This document shows, piece by piece, positions 17,318 to 26,101 of a stretch of DNA of 64,000 bases. Both the position numbers and the translations under genes were made by a program. Under the pieces are notes generated by a model. The model had not been told where the DNA came from and made no database searches. It saw only the letters and a program-made list of their open reading frames with translations. Source of the DNA: Streptomyces mangrovi (lineage in GTDB: Bacteria; Actinomycetota; Actinomycetes; Streptomycetales; Streptomycetaceae); the NCBI RefSeq assembly GCF_900114215.1, contig NZ_FOSG01000001.1:62001-126000 (forward strand), read 5' to 3'. Position 1 is the stretch's first letter. Each line of letters begins with the position of its first letter.

Positions 17318-17512
17318 GACGCCTGCGAGGTGAGCTGTCGGGTTCGGACAGTGAGCAAGCCCGGCCGTCCGGGGCACGGAGCCCCGGGCGACTTCACCCC
17401 AAGCCGCTCCGGACCGTGCGGTCCGGGGCGGCGCCTACCTGGTTCCCCCGCTCCTGCCCTCGGCGCTGACGCGACGACTGCCCACCGGCCGCCGGCAGGA
17501 TTCGGCGCTGCG
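17318..17512 (-). promoter_or_regulatory. ydaO-type c-di-AMP riboswitch upstream of rpfA
   Basis: The minus-strand leader shows the conserved elements in order: GCCGAATCC near 17500-17508, GGGGGAACC near 17441-17449, GGGGTGAA near 17394-17401, and the 3' element CCCGACAGCTCACCTCGCA (17324-17342). A strong internal stem (GGACCGCACGGTCC) and a second GC stem (CCCCGGGGC-like, 17370s) lie between. It ends about 20 nt before the rpfA start region. This matches the established c-di-AMP aptamer that controls rpfA in Streptomyces; end coordinates are approximate. Confidence 0.88.
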
Positions 17513-17710
17513 GTCGGTGGCACTCGCGGTGCGAGCGAGATGACGGTAAGCACACCGGGGCATACGCCTCAAAGCATGTCAGAAACCGCCGATTCACCCT
17601 TTCTGACGCCCGCACGGCTGGAACCCGCAGGTCAGGTGAGGAGCGTTAGGCCGGACAGGAACGACACGCCGCAATCGCCCGGGAGGGTCATCCCGCAGGG
17701 CCGTCCGCAC

Positions 17711-18781
17711 TCATCCGAGACTGAGTTCCTGTCCCGGCAGAATCAGGTCCGGATCCTCGCCCACGACGTCCTTGTTGCTCTCGTACAGCCCGCTCCAGCC
17801 GCCCGGGACGTCCTGCTCCTGTGCGATCGTCACAAGCGAGTCCCCGGGGCGCACCAGATAGCCCTCGTCGCTCCCGCGGGCTCCCAGACCGCTCACGGTG
17901 CCCGCCAGCGCGGGGCGCTCGGCGCGGGCGGAGCGGTCGGCGGTCTCCCCGGACCGCTCGTCGCCGGCGGCCTCCCGGCCCTCCGGCGCCCCGCTCTCCG
18001 TGCCCCGCTCCAGCTCCAGTTCGCGCGGGTCACGCTCACCGCGGTGCTTTCCGGTGCCCTCCCCCGCCCCGGCGCGGGATTCGTCCCCGGGGACGGCGTC
18101 CTTCGCGCCGGCGTCCCCGGCCTCGCCGTCCTCGGCGCCGTCGCCCTCCGGAGCCCCGTTGTCGTCCTGGGTCCCGTCCTTCGCAGTGCCGTCCTTCGCA
18201 GCGCCGTCCTTCGCAGCGCCGTCCTTCGTGCCGCCACCGGACCCGGATCCGTCCTCGCCGGCGGCCGGGGATCCCTCCTCCTCCGCGTCGCCGCCCGGCA
18301 GGATGCCGTCCAGGAGGCCCCCGCCGCCCCTTCCGCTCCCGCCGTCGCGCGTGTCCTCCTCCGGCAGGAGGTTGTCCGGGTCGATGGCCGGGGCCTCGCC
18401 GGTGGTGTCGTGGCGCAGCCCGGCGTTGACGCCGCAGGAGGGCCAGGCCTCCGGCCCCCGGTCGGCGAGGATCTTCTCGGCCACCGCGATCTGCTGGCTG
18501 CGGCTGGCGAGGTCGGGGCGCTCGGCGTACGCCGTGCCGTCGTAGCGCTCCCAGATCTCCTGGGTGAGCTGGAGGCCGCCGTAGTAGCCGTTGCCGGTGT
18601 CGGCGCTCCACAGGCCGCCGCTCTCGCACTGCGCGACCCGGTCCCAGGTGTCGAGGTCTGCCGCCTGCGCGCCCGCCGCCCCGAGCAGGGGGATGGCGAA
18701 TCCCGCGCCGGTCACTCCGGCCGTGACGAAGATGGCGGGAGCCTGGCGGGGGCGGCGGTGTCTACCGTTCCCGGAAAGCAT
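17711..18781 (-). CDS. Second resuscitation-promoting factor-like protein with LysM
   Basis: The 356-residue secreted protein has the same layout as RpfA. A signal peptide (1-41, basic start HRRPRQAP then a hydrophobic stretch ending QA) precedes the Rpf domain (about 42-125) with Glu in [13 protein letters not shown] and GYYGGLQL. A very long acidic/Gly-rich linker (130-300) includes tandem AKDG units, and a C-terminal LysM (YLVRPGDSLVTIAQEQ to PGQELSLG) closes it. The ATG at 18781 has a GAGAGG site. It lies upstream of the rpfA riboswitch in the same direction; no riboswitch is visible in its own leader. It probably acts with RpfA in wall remodelling. Confidence 0.9.
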   Translation of the reverse strand: MLSGNGRHRRPRQAPAIFVTAGVTGAGFAIPLLGAAGAQAADLDTWDRVAQCESGGLWSADTGNGYYGGLQLTQEIWERYDGTAYAERPDLASRSQQIAVAEKILADRGPEAWPSCGVNAGLRHDTTGEAPAIDPDNLLPEEDTRDGGSGRGGGGLLDGILPGGDAEEEGSPAAGEDGSGSGGGTKDGAAKDGAAKDGTAKDGTQDDNGAPEGDGAEDGEAGDAGAKDAVPGDESRAGAGEGTGKHRGERDPRELELERGTESGAPEGREAAGDERSGETADRSARAERPALAGTVSGLGARGSDEGYLVRPGDSLVTIAQEQDVPGGWSGLYESNKDVVGEDPDLILPGQELSLG

Positions 18782-18876
18782 GTGTGGGGCCTCTCGTGCG
18801 TGGACAGATGACAGGGTTGCGCGGTTGACGGCTGAACGTAGCGTCACCGGGCCGATCATCACAAGTCAATGTCTCG

Positions 18877-18895
18877 CAGATCACGCACAGATCAC
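18877..18895 (-). repeat. 11-bp-spaced direct repeat upstream of the second rpf gene
   Basis: CAGATCAC occurs at 18877-18884 and 18888-18895, one helical turn apart, 96-114 bp upstream of the start codon on the same side of the helix. It resembles an activator binding array, possibly Crp-like because of the GTGAT half-sites. Identity of the regulator is unknown. Confidence 0.4.
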
Positions 18896-18910
18896 ATGCA
18901 TGACCGTGCG

Positions 18911-20182
18911 TCACCCGCGCACCGGCTCGAACTCCACCGGCAGTTCGCGCAGTCCGCGCATGATGAGGCCGCCCCGCCAGCGCAGATCGGCGGGTTCCGC
19001 CGCGAGCCGCAGGTCGGGGAGGCGTCCGAACAGGGCCGTGAGCGCGATTCGCCCCTCCAGCCGCGCCAGCGGCGCTCCCAGGCAGTAGTGGATGCCGTGG
19101 CCGTATCCGAGGTGGGGGTTGTCACCGCGTGTGAGGTCCAGGGTGTCCGGGTCCGCGAACCGCGCCGGGTCGCGGTCGGCGGCGGCCAGCACCACCAGCA
19201 CCGGGTCGCCCGTGCCGATCCGCTGCCCGCCGATCTCCAGCGGCTCGGTGGCGAACCGCCAGGTGGCCAGCTCCACCGGCCCGTCGTAGCGCAGCAGTTC
19301 CTCCACCGCCGTCCGCAGCGCTCCGGTGTCGCCCGCCGCCAGCGCGTCCTGGAGCAGCCGCCGCTGCTCCGAGTGGCGCAGCAGCGCGTAGGTGCCGTTG
19401 CCGATGAGGTTGACGGTGGTCTCGAAACCGGCGAACAGCAGGATGAACGCCATCGCCGCGGCCTCGTCCTCCGTCAGGTGCTCGCCGTGGTCACTCGCCC
19501 GGATCAGACCGGAGATCAGATCGTCGCCCAGGTCGCCGCGCTTGCGGTGGATCAGCTCGGCCAGGTACGCGCGCATCCGCTTCACCGCCCGGCCCACCCC
19601 GCCGCGCGGGCCGCCGCCGTGACGCAGCATCATGCCCGCCCAGTCGCGGAAGTCGTCCTGGTCCTCGGCCGGGACGCCGAGCATGTCGCAGATGGCGTAG
19701 ATCGGCAGCGGGAATGCGAACTCGTGGATGAGGTCGGCGCTCCCGCGCTCCGCGAAGCCGTCGACGAGCCGGTCGGCCAGTTCCCGCACCCGCGGCTCGA
19801 AGGCCGCCACCCGGCGCGGGGTGAACGCCTTGGACACCAGCCGCCGCAGCCGGGTGTGGTCGGGCGGGTCGATGTTGAGCAGGTGCGTCATCAGGTTGGC
19901 GCTGCGCTCGCCCGGGATCCCCACCTTCCCCTTGCCGTGCGCGGCCTCGCTGTGGTGGGCGGGGTTCTTGCTCAGCCGCGGGTCGGCCAGCGTCTCGCGC
20001 GCGTCCGCGTACCGCGTCACCAGCCACGCCTCCACCCCGCTGGGCAGCGCGGTGCGGTGCACGGGCGCGTGCTCGCGCAGCCAGGCGTACGCGGGGTAGG
20101 GGTCGGTGGCGAACTCGTGCGAGAACAGCTCGGGCGGGGGCGAGGGCGGGGTGCGGTCGGCGCCGGCGTTCTCGTGGTCCAC
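18911..20182 (-). CDS. Cytochrome P450 (CYP107-like)
   Basis: The 423-residue soluble class I P450 has I-helix AFILLFAGFETTVN (the normal acid/Thr pair is present), ExxR in VEELLRYDG, and the heme loop GYGHGIHYCLGAPLA with the Cys ligand. The sequence style (IDPPDHTRLRRLVSKAFTPRR) is CYP107/CYP105-type. No ferredoxin gene is adjacent, so it must use distant redox partners. The GTG start at 20182 has a poor ribosome site, so the true start may differ by a few codons. In other streptomycetes a P450 next to rpf genes is, from memory, conserved and linked to sporulation; the substrate is unknown. Confidence 0.92.
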   Translation of the reverse strand: MDHENAGADRTPPSPPPELFSHEFATDPYPAYAWLREHAPVHRTALPSGVEAWLVTRYADARETLADPRLSKNPAHHSEAAHGKGKVGIPGERSANLMTHLLNIDPPDHTRLRRLVSKAFTPRRVAAFEPRVRELADRLVDGFAERGSADLIHEFAFPLPIYAICDMLGVPAEDQDDFRDWAGMMLRHGGGPRGGVGRAVKRMRAYLAELIHRKRGDLGDDLISGLIRASDHGEHLTEDEAAAMAFILLFAGFETTVNLIGNGTYALLRHSEQRRLLQDALAAGDTGALRTAVEELLRYDGPVELATWRFATEPLEIGGQRIGTGDPVLVVLAAADRDPARFADPDTLDLTRGDNPHLGYGHGIHYCLGAPLARLEGRIALTALFGRLPDLRLAAEPADLRWRGGLIMRGLRELPVEFEPVRG

Positions 20183-20329
20183 GCCTCGACGCTAACGCGG
20201 CCCACGCACGCCCGGCCGAGGGGGTCCGGGCTCCCCCGTCCACCGGGCCGGACCGGTGGCGGCATGGCGGCCCGGCGGACGGGTACGGCTGAAGAACGGA
20301 TACGGTGAAACCTCCGAAAGGAGGACACA

Positions 20330-20761
20330 GTGCCCTCGCACTCCTACCCTCCTCCGCAGGACTGGGGCCACTACGGGGAGCCGGAGCCCGAACCGCCGCC
20401 CCCGGAGCCCCCGGCACGGCCCCGCGACGGGATGGGGGTCGCCGCCCTCGTGCTCGGCCTGATCGCCCTGGTGATGTTCTGGACCGCCCTCCTGGGCGTG
20501 GTCCTGGGGGTGCTGGCGGTCGTGTTCGGCGTCGTCGGCTACCGCCGCGTCGGGCGGGGCGAGGCGACCAACGGATGGATGGCCCTCACCGGCGCGATCA
20601 CGGGCTTCATCGGGCTGGCGCTCTCCACCGCCGTCATCGCCGCCGCGGTGGCCTTCCTCAACTCCGACGAGGTCGACGACTTCCGCGACTGCATGCGGAA
20701 CGCCGACACCTCCTCCGAGAGCCAGGAGTGCGTGGACGACCTGCGCGAGCGGTACTGGTGA
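20330..20761 (+). CDS. DUF4190 small membrane protein
   Basis: The 143-residue protein has a Pro/Glu-rich cytoplasmic N-terminus (1-33), two hydrophobic segments (about 36-70 and 85-110) around the conserved YRRVGRGEATNGWMALTGAITG loop, and an acidic C-terminus with two Cys (DDFRDCMRN, SQECVDDL) that probably form a disulfide outside. This is the DUF4190 layout. The GTG at 20330 has a strong AAAGGAGG site. A close paralogue lies at 25310-25717. Function unknown. Confidence 0.85.
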   Translation: MPSHSYPPPQDWGHYGEPEPEPPPPEPPARPRDGMGVAALVLGLIALVMFWTALLGVVLGVLAVVFGVVGYRRVGRGEATNGWMALTGAITGFIGLALSTAVIAAAVAFLNSDEVDDFRDCMRNADTSSESQECVDDLRERYW

Positions 20762-20827
20762 GGGCGCGCGACGTACGCGGGCCGCGTCCGCCCGCCGGCG
20801 GGTCCGTGACTCCGCGCCCCCGCCGTC

Positions 20828-22276
20828 TCACCGGGCCCGGCGGCCCTCCCCCGGCAGCGTCAGCGCGACCAGCACCAGACAGCACCCCAGGACCACCGCA
20901 CCGGTGCGGTAGGCCAGGGCGTAACCGGGGGCGAGGGCGTCCGGGGCCTCGCCGGTGATCCGGGAGGCCGCGACGGTGGAGAGCACCGCCAGGCCCAGGG
21001 AGCCGCCCATGGTGCGCGAGGTGTTCACCATCGCCGAGACCACGCCCGCGTCCCGGTGCGGGGCACCGGAGGTGGCCAGGGAGGCCAGCGGGGTGGCCAG
21101 CAGCCCGGTGCCGAGCATCGTCGTCACCCCGGGCCCCATCACCGTGGCCGCGTAACCGCCGTCGGCGGCCATCACCGAGCTGAACCACAGGAAGCCGCAC
21201 GCCGCCAGCGCCACGCCCGTCAGCGCGGTGTTCCGGGCCCCGATCCGGTGCATCAGCCGGGGCGCGAGCTTGGATCCGGCGACGACGCTGAGCGAGTGCG
21301 GCAGGAACCCCAGGCCCGCCTGGAGGGGTGTGTAGAGCAGCACGTTCTGCATGTACAGCGACATGAAGTACCAGGAGGAGACCAGCGCCGCGCCGCACAC
21401 GAACATCGCGGCGTTGGCCGCCGACACCGACGGCAGCCGGAACAGGCGCAGCGGCATCAGCGGCGCCCCGGCCCGGGACTCCACCGCGACGAACAGCCCC
21501 AGCAGCGCCAGCCCGCCCAGCAGGGGCACGAGCGTGACCGGCTCCGTCCAGCCGGCCGCCTCCGTCTGCACGATGCCGTACGCCACCGCGCCGAGACCGC
21601 CGGTGACCAGCACCGCGCCGGGCACGTCGAGGCGGCGGGCGCCACCGGCCGGATGGTCCGCCGACAGCCGGAGCGCCACCGCGAGCAGCACGAGCACGCC
21701 GATGGGCACGTTGACCAGCAGCACCCAGCGCCAGGACAGCGCGTCGGTGAGCACACCGCCGACGAACCCGCCCGCCGCGCCGCCTCCCGCGCCCACCGCC
21801 GTCCAGGTGCCGATGGCCCGGGCGCGGGCCGGCCCCTCCGGAACGGAGGTGGTCAGCAGGGTCAGGGTGGACGGGGCGAGGACGGCGGCCCCCGTCCCCT
21901 GCACGGCCCGCGCGGCCAGCAGCTGCCAGGGCTCCTGCGCGAGGCCGCCGGCGAGGCTGGCGGCGGTGAACAGGCCGAGTCCGGCCAGGAACACGCGCTT
22001 GCGTCCGAAGAGGTCGCCGGCCCGCCCGCCGAGCAGCATGAACCCGGCGAAGGTCAGCGTGTAGGTGTTGACCACCCACTGGAGCTGCTCGGCGTCCATC
22101 CGCAGCCCGGCGCGCATGGACGGCAGCGCCACGTTGACGACGGAGACGTCGAGGACGACGAGGAACTGGCCCGCGCACGCGGCGAGCACGATCAGCCACG
22201 GCGCCCGGGCCGGGCCGGGTGCCGGTGTCGCCTGGGGTTTCTCGGCCTCGGCCGGACGCTTGTCCATGGCACCCAT
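20828..22276 (-). CDS. MFS drug exporter, DHA2 (EmrB/QacA) family
   Basis: About 482 residues with roughly 14 hydrophobic helices. DHA2 signatures include LDVSVVNVALPSM in helix 1, WVVNTYTLTFAGFMLLGGRAGDLFGRKRVF (motif A) and a motif C-like GGGAAGGFVGGVLTDALSWRW. It is a proton-driven multidrug or natural-product exporter. No adjacent regulator is seen, though the neighbouring P450 could be related. The start is set at the ATG at 22276 with an alternative ATG at 22267; neither has a good ribosome site. Confidence 0.9.
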   Translation of the reverse strand: MGAMDKRPAEAEKPQATPAPGPARAPWLIVLAACAGQFLVVLDVSVVNVALPSMRAGLRMDAEQLQWVVNTYTLTFAGFMLLGGRAGDLFGRKRVFLAGLGLFTAASLAGGLAQEPWQLLAARAVQGTGAAVLAPSTLTLLTTSVPEGPARARAIGTWTAVGAGGGAAGGFVGGVLTDALSWRWVLLVNVPIGVLVLLAVALRLSADHPAGGARRLDVPGAVLVTGGLGAVAYGIVQTEAAGWTEPVTLVPLLGGLALLGLFVAVESRAGAPLMPLRLFRLPSVSAANAAMFVCGAALVSSWYFMSLYMQNVLLYTPLQAGLGFLPHSLSVVAGSKLAPRLMHRIGARNTALTGVALAACGFLWFSSVMAADGGYAATVMGPGVTTMLGTGLLATPLASLATSGAPHRDAGVVSAMVNTSRTMGGSLGLAVLSTVAASRITGEAPDALAPGYALAYRTGAVVLGCCLVLVALTLPGEGRRAR

Positions 22277-22367
22277 GCTAGGGAGCCGCCACCGGCCGCC
22301 CGGCCCCGGCCGCCGGGCACCCGCCCTCCGGCGGCCCGCCCGCTCCGGCACGCTCACCGCGGCCCGC

Positions 22368-24359
22368 TCACTCCGGCGACCGGAGCGCGGCGCCGGGGGC
22401 CGGCGTGACGGCCGGAAGCGGGGTGGCGACGGGCCCCGGTGTGGCGACGAGGTCGCCGAACGGTACGCAGTCGCCCGCCAGACGGATCTCCCTGGGCCCG
22501 CACTCCGCCGGCGGGTACGGCAGGGGCGAGGAGGAGCGCGGGGAGAGGGGGGCGACCGGTGTGCCCGGGACGGATGGCCGCTCCGGCACGTCGTCCCCGG
22601 TGAACAGGTTCCAGGAGAACACCACCGCGACCACCACCGCGGCCACCAGCATCCCCGGCTTGCCGTTCAGCCGGCCGGGCTTCTCGGCACCGGCTCCGGT
22701 GGCGGTGGCGGAACCGGCGGTGGCGGGACCGGCGGTGGGACCGGCGGTGGGACCGGCCCCGCCGGTCGGGCGGGCCACCGGGCCGGTGCGGTCCAGCGGG
22801 GCCGCGGTGTTGACGCCGCACAGGACGAGACGGGTGCGCAGCGGGGGAACGGCCGCGGGATCGGCCGCCGCCGCCCGCGCCAGCTCCACCGCCTCCCGGG
22901 CCTCGCCGTCGTAGGCGACCAGGGCGCTGGGCCCCGTCCAGCGCAGGCTCCACCCCGCCCGCCCGGCGCTCGTGAGCCCCTGGCCCACCAGGACCTCCAG
23001 CGCCTGCGCGGGCGACCCCGGCAGACCCCACTGGTCCGTGCCCCAGCCCGTCTCGTGCAGCGCCTCGGCCAGCTCGGCGCCGCGTCCGGCCTCCAGCAGC
23101 CCCAGGACGGCCTCCACGGAGGGGTCCGGCAGGACGTCCGGCCCGAGGAGCCGGGCCAGGGGCTCGCGCAGGTCCTCGACGGCCTGGACCATCTGCGCCT
23201 CGGCCGCGTCGTCCAGCCACTCCCGCCACGGCCGCCCCGGCCCGCGCGGCCCCGACGGCGGCAGGAGCGGGCGCAGCAGGGAGCCCCACACCCCCTCGGG
23301 GAGCCGGAGGTACGCGGCGTCCGCCGCCCGTCCCGTCTCCGGGGCGGGCGGCGCGTCCGGGGCGCCCTTGTCGTGGGCGAGGGCGGCCAGACGGCGGCTC
23401 AGCGGAGGGTGGGAGTCCAGCCGGGAGCGGGGCGGTTCCGGCATCCTGCGCCGCCACTCCCCAAGGGCCTCGGCGTAGTCGGGGTCGGCCAGCATCTCGG
23501 CGAAGGGGCGCAGCGGGTCGTCGGGCGTCAGCCCGCGCCCGGCCATGGGGTCCAGCAGCCGGGCCCGGTAGTCGGCCCAGGCCGCGCCGACGGCGTGGAC
23601 GGCGGTCAGGGCGGACGCCGTGGCCTCCCGCCCCACGACGGCCGCCGCCGCCTCGTCCGCCTGGAACTCCTGGCGCCGCCGCACGACGAAGGTGACGGCG
23701 TCGAACAGCCACGCATACGCCCCCAGCACCCAGCGCTGGTAGTCCGTGTAGGACGCCACCAGGAAGTTGCCCCCCGCCGCCTCGGCGATGCCGTCGCGCG
23801 CCGTGCGCAGGGCGGCCGAACCCCGGTGGGCGGTGGCCGCGAACCGGGTGTGCCGCCGCGCGTAGTGGCCCAGCTCGTGGCAGAGGACCGCCCGCAGCTC
23901 GTCCTCGCTCAGCCCCGCCAGCAGCGGTACGCCGATCTCCATGCGCCGGGCGGCCACTCCCGCGCCGAAGCGGGTGTCCTCGCCGACGGAGGCGTTGGCC
24001 TCCAGCGTCAGCCGGATCTCGGTCGGCTCGGGCGCGCCGACCGCACGCGCCAGGCCGGTGACCGTCTCCCACAGCCGCGGGGCCTGCCGCCGGGTGACCG
24101 CCCGGCCTCTGCGGGCGGCCGGGGTCCGCCCGCCGGAGAACAGTCCGCGCAGCACCGCCAGCACGGCCGGCAGTCCGAAGGCGATCATGTACAGCGGCGC
24201 CGGTGTCGTCATGCGCGCGCCCTCGACCAGGAGTGACCACAGCACAAAGGCCGACAGGGCCGCGTAGCCCAGCACCAGCGCCCACGACACCGCGTGGAAG
24301 CCGCCCACCAGAACGAGGGCCAGCGCGGTCCGCGCCAAGGCCCCCGGCGTCGTCCGCAT
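22368..24359 (-). CDS. M48-family membrane metalloprotease with long C-terminal extension
   Basis: The 663-residue protein has two N-terminal membrane helices (11-48 and 55-72), the zinc motif HELGH at residues 161-165 and the third ligand in RRRQEFQADEAAA, typical of M48 (HtpX/Ste24-like). After the peptidase domain (about 85-345, ending SHPPLSRRLAAL) follows a large Ala/Pro-rich region unlike HtpX. One more membrane helix (GMLVAAVVVAVVFSWNLF, about 575-592) and a Pro/Ser-rich presumably external tail with two Cys complete it. The ATG at 24359 has an AAGGGGGA site. Probably a membrane quality-control protease; the extension is unassigned. Confidence 0.85.
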   Translation of the reverse strand: MRTTPGALARTALALVLVGGFHAVSWALVLGYAALSAFVLWSLLVEGARMTTPAPLYMIAFGLPAVLAVLRGLFSGGRTPAARRGRAVTRRQAPRLWETVTGLARAVGAPEPTEIRLTLEANASVGEDTRFGAGVAARRMEIGVPLLAGLSEDELRAVLCHELGHYARRHTRFAATAHRGSAALRTARDGIAEAAGGNFLVASYTDYQRWVLGAYAWLFDAVTFVVRRRQEFQADEAAAAVVGREATASALTAVHAVGAAWADYRARLLDPMAGRGLTPDDPLRPFAEMLADPDYAEALGEWRRRMPEPPRSRLDSHPPLSRRLAALAHDKGAPDAPPAPETGRAADAAYLRLPEGVWGSLLRPLLPPSGPRGPGRPWREWLDDAAEAQMVQAVEDLREPLARLLGPDVLPDPSVEAVLGLLEAGRGAELAEALHETGWGTDQWGLPGSPAQALEVLVGQGLTSAGRAGWSLRWTGPSALVAYDGEAREAVELARAAAADPAAVPPLRTRLVLCGVNTAAPLDRTGPVARPTGGAGPTAGPTAGPATAGSATATGAGAEKPGRLNGKPGMLVAAVVVAVVFSWNLFTGDDVPERPSVPGTPVAPLSPRSSSPLPYPPAECGPREIRLAGDCVPFGDLVATPGPVATPLPAVTPAPGAALRSPE

Positions 24360-24642
24360 CCCCGTCCGTCCCCCTTCCCCGTACGGCACCGCGTCGCGGC
24401 CGCCCTCGCTGTCATCGTTCCCACCGGCGGCGCGGCGCGAGTCGGAAGTGCGCCACCGGCGGCGCGAGCCCCTGGAGCCGTGCTTCCCGGGCAGGGGCCC
24501 GGCCACCTGCGCGCCCGGCGTCCGGCCCGCACCCGCCCACGGCGTGTCGCCACCGCGCGGAATCGTCCTGAAACAGCCCCCTGCGCAGCGGCTGTGCGGG
24601 CACTCCGTCCACCAGTGCCGAGCGGAGGACGGGGAGGACGGG

Positions 24643-24768
24643 ATGCCGCTGCACGCGATCACCTCGGGGGTGCTCCATGTGCCCCGGGGCTACGAGTGGA
24701 TCGTCCTGGCGGTCTTCCTCGCCTCGCTCGCGGTCGTCCTGTACGTCACCACGGGCGGAAGGAGGTGA
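24643..24768 (+). CDS. Tiny membrane peptide A (41 residues)
   Basis: MPLHAITSGVLHVPRGYEWI leads into one hydrophobic helix (VLAVFLASLAVVLYV) and a TTGGRR tail. The ATG at 24643 is preceded by GGGGAGGACGGG. The stop overlaps the GGAGG site of the next small ORF, implying translational coupling. It is divergent from the M48 protease. The single helix and basic tail suggest a type I or regulatory micro-membrane protein; function unknown. Confidence 0.55.
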   Translation: MPLHAITSGVLHVPRGYEWIVLAVFLASLAVVLYVTTGGRR

Positions 24769-24773
24769 AGCCT

Positions 24774-24896
24774 GTGCCGCACCATGCGATCAGCAGGTAC
24801 CAGCCGCCCGCGGACGTGCCGTCCATGGGCGTCCTCATGCCGGCCCTCGCCGTGATCACGGTGGCACTGATCCTGGTCTTCAGGGGAAGGCGGTGA
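24774..24896 (+). CDS. Tiny membrane peptide B (40 residues)
   Basis: MPHHAISRYQPPADVPS precedes one hydrophobic segment (MGVLMPALAVITVALILVF) and the basic end RGRR. The GTG at 24774 follows GGAGGTGA; an in-frame GTG at 24765 is too close to that site. Its layout mirrors peptide A (short polar start, one helix, Arg end), so the two probably form a pair. Its stop overlaps another GTG (24893) whose open frame runs on to the DUF4190 gene, but that stretch is low-complexity and not called. Confidence 0.5.
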   Translation: MPHHAISRYQPPADVPSMGVLMPALAVITVALILVFRGRR

Positions 24897-25309
24897 ACGG
24901 AGGGGAGAGGGACCTGCGGGAGGAGGGGGAGTCGGGCACCGGCGTCGTGCGGTGGCTCGCGATCATCACCGGCGCCCTCCTCGCCGCCGGGCCCGCCGGC
25001 GGCGGAAGGCCCGGGTGGGTACGGGGAGCGGCATGGGCCGGCCTCGTCGTGCTCGCGCCCTGCGGGGGTCCGGATCGCGGACTGACCCGGTGGCGTCCCC
25101 GGCCGGGAGCCCGTTTGCGGCGACGGCCGGAGGGAAGCCGGTTGTCCAGCCAACACGCTTCGTACACGGGCCTGTTGGCAGTTCCCCGTATGAGTGGGGG
25201 AGAGCGGGTTCCCGCGCCGGCGTCCCGTCCGGGCCAAGCCGCCGGAAATCCGCGGTGGGGGTCGCGCTCCCCATCCCCCGCCCAACCCACCCGACCGAAA
25301 GGAATCGCA

Positions 25310-25717
25310 GTGGCTTCGTACTCCTCCCCGCAGGGCCACCCCGGTGCCCCGGGGCCGGCCGGGCGGCCGCCCCGCAACGGTCTGGGCATCGCCGCCCTCG
25401 TGGTCGGCGTGGCCGGCCTGCTGCTGTTCTGGACTCTCATCGGCGGTGTGCTGCTGGGCATCGCGGCCATCGTGCTGGGCGTCATCGGCTACCGCCGCGT
25501 CAAGAAGGGCGAGGCGACCAACGGCGCGATGGCCCTGATCGGCGCGATCACGGGCGCCATCGCGCTGGCGGCCTCCGTCGCCGTCATCGCCGCCGGGGTG
25601 TCCTTCCTGAACTCCGAGGAGTTCGGCAATCTGGACGAGTGCCTGCGGAACGCCGGCAGCGCGGCCGAGGAGCAGCAGTGCGAGCGGGACTTCCGCGACG
25701 AGCTGGAGCGGCGCTGA
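25310..25717 (+). CDS. DUF4190 small membrane protein, second copy
   Basis: The 135-residue paralogue of the protein at 20330-20761 has a short Pro/Gly-rich start, hydrophobic segments at about 25-60 and 75-103 around YRRVKKGEATNGAMALIGAITG, and an acidic C-terminus with two Cys (DECLRNAG, QQCERDF). The GTG at 25310 follows AAAGGAATC. The shared GEATNG loop and Cys-pair spacing show a duplication. The two copies are 5 kb apart and flank the MFS/M48 block. Confidence 0.85.
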   Translation: MASYSSPQGHPGAPGPAGRPPRNGLGIAALVVGVAGLLLFWTLIGGVLLGIAAIVLGVIGYRRVKKGEATNGAMALIGAITGAIALAASVAVIAAGVSFLNSEEFGNLDECLRNAGSAAEEQQCERDFRDELERR

Positions 25718-25800
25718 GCCGGAAGCGCCTTGGCGAACATGAGTCCCGCCCACCCGGCTCACGCGGTCCTCCGCCCGAGAGAGCGACGAGCAGATGAATC

Positions 25801-25813
25801 CCACCACTGGTGG
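25801..25813 (+). promoter_or_regulatory. Palindromic operator of the RHH/PIN toxin-antitoxin pair
   Basis: CCACCA-C-TGGTGG is a perfect palindrome, 13 bp before the antitoxin ATG, with a further AGTGG half-site at 25818-25822. Ribbon-helix-helix antitoxins usually bind such sites and repress their own operon. Confidence 0.5.
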
Positions 25814-25826
25814 CATAAGTGGTTTC

Positions 25827-26087
25827 ATGGCTGCCAACAGCACGACCAAGCAACCCCGAACCCATGAGACGACGGTAAAGAAGTCGATCACCCTGCGACG
25901 GTCGGTGGCCGAGGAGATCGAGGAGCGCGCCGGAGCCCGCGGGTTCTCCAGCTTCATAGACGCTGCGGCGGAACACTGGCTGGCCCTGCTGAGGGCACAG
26001 GAGATCGTGGATGACCACGAACGCCGCACAGGACCTCTGCCCGACGCCTCGCTGGACGATGCGAGGCGTGCACGGCGAGGCGAGTAA
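25827..26087 (+). CDS. Ribbon-helix-helix antitoxin-like protein
   Basis: The 86-residue protein reads TTVKKSITLRRSVAEEIEERAGARGFSSFIDAAAEHWL (about residues 15-52), the strand-helix-helix pattern of CopG/MetJ-type regulators, followed by an acidic/basic tail. The ATG at 25827 is chosen because the operator palindrome lies just before it; an in-frame ATG at 25794 would include the operator in the gene. The partner toxin starts 14 bp after its stop. Confidence 0.75.
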   Translation: MAANSTTKQPRTHETTVKKSITLRRSVAEEIEERAGARGFSSFIDAAAEHWLALLRAQEIVDDHERRTGPLPDASLDDARRARRGE

Positions 26088-26101
26088 CCGACCACAGCGC
26101 A

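Noticed and set aside
22720..22770. GGTGGGACCGGC-type tandem repeat
   Set aside because: It lies inside the M48 protease gene and simply encodes the AGPTAGP-type linker; no sign of function at the DNA level.
24893..25309. Open frame between the second tiny peptide and the second DUF4190 gene
   Set aside because: It is in frame with the DUF4190 gene but is Gly/Pro/Arg-rich without domain structure, and the DUF4190 homology starts at 25310 next to a fitting ribosome site.
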